Source: ZCTH02-B3 sp036563895
GTDB lineage: Bacteria; Bacillota; Bacilli; Paenibacillales; Paenibacillaceae
Reading direction: 5' to 3'
Assembly: GCA_036563895.1 (NCBI GenBank)
Contig: DATCLN010000029.1
Coordinates: 1-16,279 of the forward strand
DNA: 16,279 bases
A program made the position numbers and the translations under genes. Under the pieces are notes generated by a model. The model saw only the letters and a list, made by a program, of their open reading frames with translations, was not told the DNA's origin and ran no database searches. Each line of letters starts with the position of its first letter. Position 1 is the first letter of the stretch. Shown here in pieces: positions 13,313 to 16,279 of the stretch.

Positions 13313-14689
13313 TCACCCCTGTTCCAGGGCGGCGCGCAGCGCATCGGCCACGGTATGGACGCCGATCAGCTCGATGCCAGGCGGAGGCCGCCATCCTTTC
13401 ATGCTGCCGGCGGGCAGGATCACGCGCTTGAACCCCAGCTTGCGGGCTTCCTTCACCCGCTGTTCGGCCCTCGCCACGGCGCGCACTTCCCCGGTAAGCC
13501 CGACTTCCCCGAACACCACGTCGTAGGGACGCGTGGGCACGTCCCGGAAACTGGAAGCCAGGCACACCGCCGCGGCCAGGTCCGCCGCCGGCTCCGTCAG
13601 CCTGGCGCCGCCCGCCACGTTGAGATAGGCATCGTGATTCTGGAAGAAAAACCCCATCCGCTTCTCCAGCACGGCGATGACCAAAGCCAGCCGGTTGTGG
13701 TCCCATCCGGCGGTCATCCGGCGGGGCGACGGAAAATGGGTCGGCGCCACCAGCGCCTGAAGTTCCACCAGCAGCGGCCGGGAGCCCTCCAGGCTGGCGA
13801 CCACGCAGGAGCCCGCCACGCCCAGCGGCCGTTCCGACAAAAACAGTTCCGACGGATTGGGCACCTCGCGCAGACCGCTCTCCGCCATTTCGAAGACGCC
13901 GATTTCGTTGGTCGGGCCGAAGCGGTTCTTGATGGCGCGCAACACGCGGTATGTATGATGCCGGTCCCCTTCGAAATACAGGACGGTGTCGACCATGTGC
14001 TCCAGCAGCCGCGGGCCGGCGATGGAGCCGTCCTTGGTGACGTGGCCGACCAGCACCGTGGCCATGTTGCGCCCCTTCGCCAGGCGCAGCAGCCTGCCGG
14101 TGCATTCGCGCACCTGGGAAACGCTTCCCGGCGCGGACGGAATGTCCGGCCCGTACACCGTCTGGATGGAGTCGATGACCAGAAAATCCGGCCGGACCGA
14201 TTCCACCGCTTCCTCCACCCGGTCGAGGTTCGTCTCGCACTGCACGAACAGCCGCGGCGCCAGCGTCCCCAGCCGGTCCGCACGGAGCTTCACCTGCCCC
14301 GCCGATTCCTCGCCGGAGACATACAGCACGGTTAGCTCCCGAAGCGCCAGGGCGTGCGACATCTGGAGCAGCAGCGTCGACTTGCCGATGCCCGGGTCTC
14401 CGCCAACCAGCAGGAGCGACCCCGGAACCAGCCCTCCGCCCAGCACGCGGTCCAGCTCCCCGAACCCCGTGGAAAAACGCGGCTCCCGGCCTGCTTCCAG
14501 CTGCGCGATGGAACGCGGGGGATCCTTGGTCCCTTCGCGCCCTCGCCCGAGACCGCCCGTACCGCCGGAGGGCGCCGCGATTTCCTCGATCATCGTGTTC
14601 CAAGCCTGGCAGCCGGGACAACGGCCCATCCATTTGGGCGACTCCGTGCCGCATTCCATGCAGACGTATTTGATCTTCAGCCTGACCAC
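13313..14689 (-). CDS. radA: DNA repair protein RadA/Sms
   Basis: RecA-like ATPase/helicase that promotes branch migration in recombination. It has 458 residues from the GTG at 14689, which is also the length of B. subtilis RadA; GAGG lies 7 nt upstream. Order of parts: zinc finger C10/C13/C24/C27 (YVCMECG, then GRCPGCQAWNT), Walker A GGDPGIGKST at 96-105, Walker B VIDSIQT at 171-177, the RadA motif KNRFG at 254-258, and a C-terminal Lon-protease-like domain that contains ERPLGVAGSCV and ADLAAAVCLASSFRDVPTRP. In-frame ATGs upstream (14749, 14737, 14725) would precede the zinc finger by extra residues and lack a ribosome site. In most Bacilli clpC lies directly upstream; here a small membrane protein gene does. 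Confidence 0.97.
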   Translation of the reverse strand: MVRLKIKYVCMECGTESPKWMGRCPGCQAWNTMIEEIAAPSGGTGGLGRGREGTKDPPRSIAQLEAGREPRFSTGFGELDRVLGGGLVPGSLLLVGGDPGIGKSTLLLQMSHALALRELTVLYVSGEESAGQVKLRADRLGTLAPRLFVQCETNLDRVEEAVESVRPDFLVIDSIQTVYGPDIPSAPGSVSQVRECTGRLLRLAKGRNMATVLVGHVTKDGSIAGPRLLEHMVDTVLYFEGDRHHTYRVLRAIKNRFGPTNEIGVFEMAESGLREVPNPSELFLSERPLGVAGSCVVASLEGSRPLLVELQALVAPTHFPSPRRMTAGWDHNRLALVIAVLEKRMGFFFQNHDAYLNVAGGARLTEPAADLAAAVCLASSFRDVPTRPYDVVFGEVGLTGEVRAVARAEQRVKEARKLGFKRVILPAGSMKGWRPPPGIELIGVHTVADALRAALEQG

Positions 14690-14756
14690 GACCCCGCCTC
14701 GACTCCCTTCCGCCGCCGGAAGCATCTTACACTTCATAAAGTTTACCATCTTTTTA

Positions 14757-15062
14757 TCAGCGCCACCACAGCCATAAGAACCGGATCATCGCCAGCAGCA
14801 GGAGGAAAGCCGCGAGCGTGCCAATCGCAAACAGCAGGACGACCGCCAGCTTGATGAGGGGTAGCAGCAGCGGCAACAAAATGACACAAAAAAGCACAAT
14901 CAGGAGAAGACGGCCGGCTTCGCGGCTCCTGCGGGGGCGAAATGACGCGACGCGCAGCCGCTCCTCCGGGAAGAATGCATTCCGGCCGTGCCAACGTCGC
15001 AAGCCATACCGCCAAAACGCTCCGATCGGGCGAAAGCGCATCAGGCGCCTCCGAAACATCAT
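14757..15062 (-). CDS. Small predicted membrane protein, unknown function
   Basis: About 101 residues. The N-terminal half is very basic (MRFRPIGAFWRYGLRRWHGR); the C-terminal half is two adjoining hydrophobic stretches rich in Leu, Ile, Val and Phe, ending in RFLWLWWR. I do not recognise a family. The ATG at 15062 has GGAGG 7 nt upstream; an in-frame ATG at 15068 is too close to that site. It lies 67 nt before radA on the same strand and could be the first gene of the radA-disA-pssA unit. Support is the ribosome site, the membrane pattern and the position. Evidence against is the lack of a recognised homologue and a high-GC region where chance frames are common. Confidence 0.5.
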   Translation of the reverse strand: MMFRRRLMRFRPIGAFWRYGLRRWHGRNAFFPEERLRVASFRPRRSREAGRLLLIVLFCVILLPLLLPLIKLAVVLLFAIGTLAAFLLLLAMIRFLWLWWR

Positions 15063-15068
15063 CCCCAT

Positions 15069-15275
15069 CCCTCCCCGCGCCTACAGCATATGTCGGATAA
15101 AGGATGTGCGAACCCATAATTTCATGAAAAGTCGGACACGGAATAAAATCGCTAAGATTCGGATAAACTTTATAAAAAAATGATGATGGTGGTGCTTTTC
15201 ATGCGAAAAAATCGCAAAAATCTTGCCATTGATTCAGGTAAATGCTATGATACGGCTGAACGGGAGGTGAGCTGG
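15069..15275. other. Composition boundary and intergenic region before the ATPase gene
   Basis: Base composition changes abruptly at about 15,110, from GC-rich to AT-rich. The region holds the ATPase promoter, a perfect short inverted repeat TGCGA-N5-TCGCA (15202-15216), and a 9-bp inverted repeat CATGAAAAG/CTTTTCATG (15123-15131 and 15195-15203). No tRNA, integrase or clear attachment site is seen. A weak minus-strand promoter for the small membrane gene (TTCGCA, 16 nt, TATGCT) may lie at about 15084-15111. Confidence 0.5.
15223..15251 (+). promoter_or_regulatory. Promoter of the AAA15-type ATPase gene
   Basis: Plus-strand -35 TTGCCA (15223-15228), 17-nt spacer, -10 TATGAT (15246-15251). 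The expected start at about 15258 lies just before the GGGAGGTGA ribosome site, giving a very short leader. Confidence 0.75.
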
Positions 15276-16279
15276 GTGCTAATCGAATATAGGGTAAAAA
15301 ATTTCAGGTCTTTCAAAGACGAAGCGGTTCTTTCTTTGGTCGCAGATAATAACCGTGAATTGTCAGAAACAAATGTGTTTAAACAGGGCAAATTTGAACT
15401 CTTGAAATGTGCAGCCATCTACGGTCCGAATGCCTCTGGTAAATCCAACTTAATCCGTTCTTTTTCATTTTTTAAAGATTTTTTTAATCCCAGTTCTAAT
15501 ATAGAAGAAAAATTAAACAAGTTTTTTCCAAACTTTTGGTTTAACATCAAAAGTAGAGATATGCCCATATCTTACGAACTTTCTTTCTTCTTGGGTGGCA
15601 TTAGATATCGATATGGTCTTGAAGTAAGTAGAAATGGTATTGAATCTGAGTATCTTTATTTTGTCCCGCGCAGACAAGAGGCTCGCTACTTCTCCAGAAA
15701 AAGGGATAAAATCTATCTTGGCACGCACTTTGAGAATAAAAAAGTGTTGGACATTATCCAACCAGATCCATACAGACCGTTTTTGTATACTCTGGGACAA
15801 CTTAACGTAAAACAGCTGGAAAGAGTAAAGGATATCATTAAATATCTCATGTTTTATATACGATCAGCAAAACTTCCTGATTTATTTTTCAGAAGATTAA
15901 TCGAGAAACTTCTTTCAAGCAACCCTAACAATAACATCATTTCTAAAGATGAAGCCGTCAATTTTTTACGCTCCTTTGATATTGCTATTTCAGATATTTC
16001 TGTCGAAAGAGTAGAGATTAATATGGATAGTGATAAACAACTCGCAGAAATAATCCAAGTTGACGATGAAAGCGTGGAAAAGAGTGAATTGCTTACTTTC
16101 ATGCACCATACCCTATATGACGAACATAAAAATGCTTTGGGAGAAGTACCGATTCCGTTGCCACTCGAATCACAGGGAACTATCAAGTTGTACAGTCTTC
16201 TATATCCAATATTTCACATAATGAAGAATGGAGGATTGTTGTTAATTGACGAAATTGAGAGTTCTCTGCACCCTATAAT
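15276..16279 (+). CDS. AAA15/COG1106-like ATPase (3' end beyond window)
   Basis: The first 334 residues of an SMC/ABC-like ATPase. The N-terminus MLIEYRVKNFRSFKDEAVLS is typical of the AAA15 (COG1106, RloA/AbiLi-like) group. Walker A GPNASGKSN is at 50-58. An ABC-signature-like ESQGTIKLYSLLYPIF is at 298-313. Walker B LLLIDEIESSLHP is at 321-333, and the frame is still open at the window end. The insert between Walker A and the signature is about 240 residues. The start is the GTG at 15276: GGGAGGTGA lies just upstream, and the in-frame ATGs at 15180-15201 precede the predicted promoter's start site. The gene is AT-rich with codon use unlike its neighbours, so it is probably acquired. Related ATPases work with a second gene (RloB-like or TOPRIM nuclease) in phage defence; the partner, if any, would lie to the right. 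Confidence 0.85.
   Translation, partial: MLIEYRVKNFRSFKDEAVLSLVADNNRELSETNVFKQGKFELLKCAAIYGPNASGKSNLIRSFSFFKDFFNPSSNIEEKLNKFFPNFWFNIKSRDMPISYELSFFLGGIRYRYGLEVSRNGIESEYLYFVPRRQEARYFSRKRDKIYLGTHFENKKVLDIIQPDPYRPFLYTLGQLNVKQLERVKDIIKYLMFYIRSAKLPDLFFRRLIEKLLSSNPNNNIISKDEAVNFLRSFDIAISDISVERVEINMDSDKQLAEIIQVDDESVEKSELLTFMHHTLYDEHKNALGEVPIPLPLESQGTIKLYSLLYPIFHIMKNGGLLLIDEIESSLHPI

Noticed and set aside
12236..14335. 699-codon plus-strand frame across disA and radA
   Set aside because: It is antisense to two well-identified genes and shows shadow-frame composition without a family signature.
14818..15183. 121-codon plus-strand frame opposite the small membrane gene
   Set aside because: It is strongly basic with no family, crosses the composition boundary, and lacks a ribosome site.
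15180..15275. Longer ATPase start from in-frame ATGs at 15180-15201
   Set aside because: They lie upstream of the predicted promoter's transcription start, and the family N-terminus begins at the GTG 15276, which has a strong ribosome site.

Overview
The window looks like a chromosomal segment of a high-GC, endospore-forming member of the Bacillales, most likely Paenibacillaceae. The basis is gene content and order: sigH, disA, a cysteine T-box in front of cysE-cysS, and pssA plus a small conserved gene between disA and yacL. The family-level call is inference. From 1 to about 15,100 the sequence is GC-rich. From about 15,110 to the end it is clearly AT-rich.

The core is the conserved Firmicutes block, read on the minus strand from right to left: small membrane protein, radA, disA, pssA, yacL, ispDF, gltX, [Cys T-box], cysE, cysS, rlmB, yacP/rae1, sigH, rpmG, secE (cut by the left edge). 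Three genes are on the plus strand: a chrA chromate transporter between sigH and rpmG (614-1834), a 131-residue cysteine-containing protein divergent from yacL (10927-11322), and a truncated AAA15-type ATPase at the right edge (15276 onward).

I read the transcription units as follows. (1) A short-gene/radA/disA/pssA unit ends at a bidirectional terminator at 11355-11410. (2) yacL has its own promoter, divergent from the 131-residue gene. (3) ispDF-gltX starts from a sigma-A-like promoter at 9586-9614 with two leader hairpins. (4) cysE-cysS-rlmB-yacP starts from a promoter placed directly after the gltX stop. It is controlled by a T-box whose specifier is UGC (Cys), and it ends at a hairpin at 2652-2685. 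(5) sigH is monocistronic, with its own promoter and a terminator that contains its stop codon. (6) rpmG-secE has a strong promoter at 465-493. The genes cover translation (gltX, cysS, rpmG, rlmB, rae1), secretion (secE), cysteine and isoprenoid synthesis (cysE, ispDF), phospholipid synthesis (pssA), DNA integrity and c-di-AMP (radA, disA), and sporulation control (sigH).

Departures from the usual layout are: ispD and ispF fused into one reading frame; no mrnC (mini-RNase III) between cysS and rlmB; an RlmB with a 78-residue N-terminal extension built on an 18-bp tandem repeat; chrA inserted between sigH and rpmG; and, where the ctsR-mcsA-mcsB-clpC genes would normally precede radA, an AT-rich segment starting with a COG1106/AAA15-like ATPase. 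That last feature is the best candidate for an accessory, possibly anti-phage, system, but only the first 334 residues of one gene are visible.
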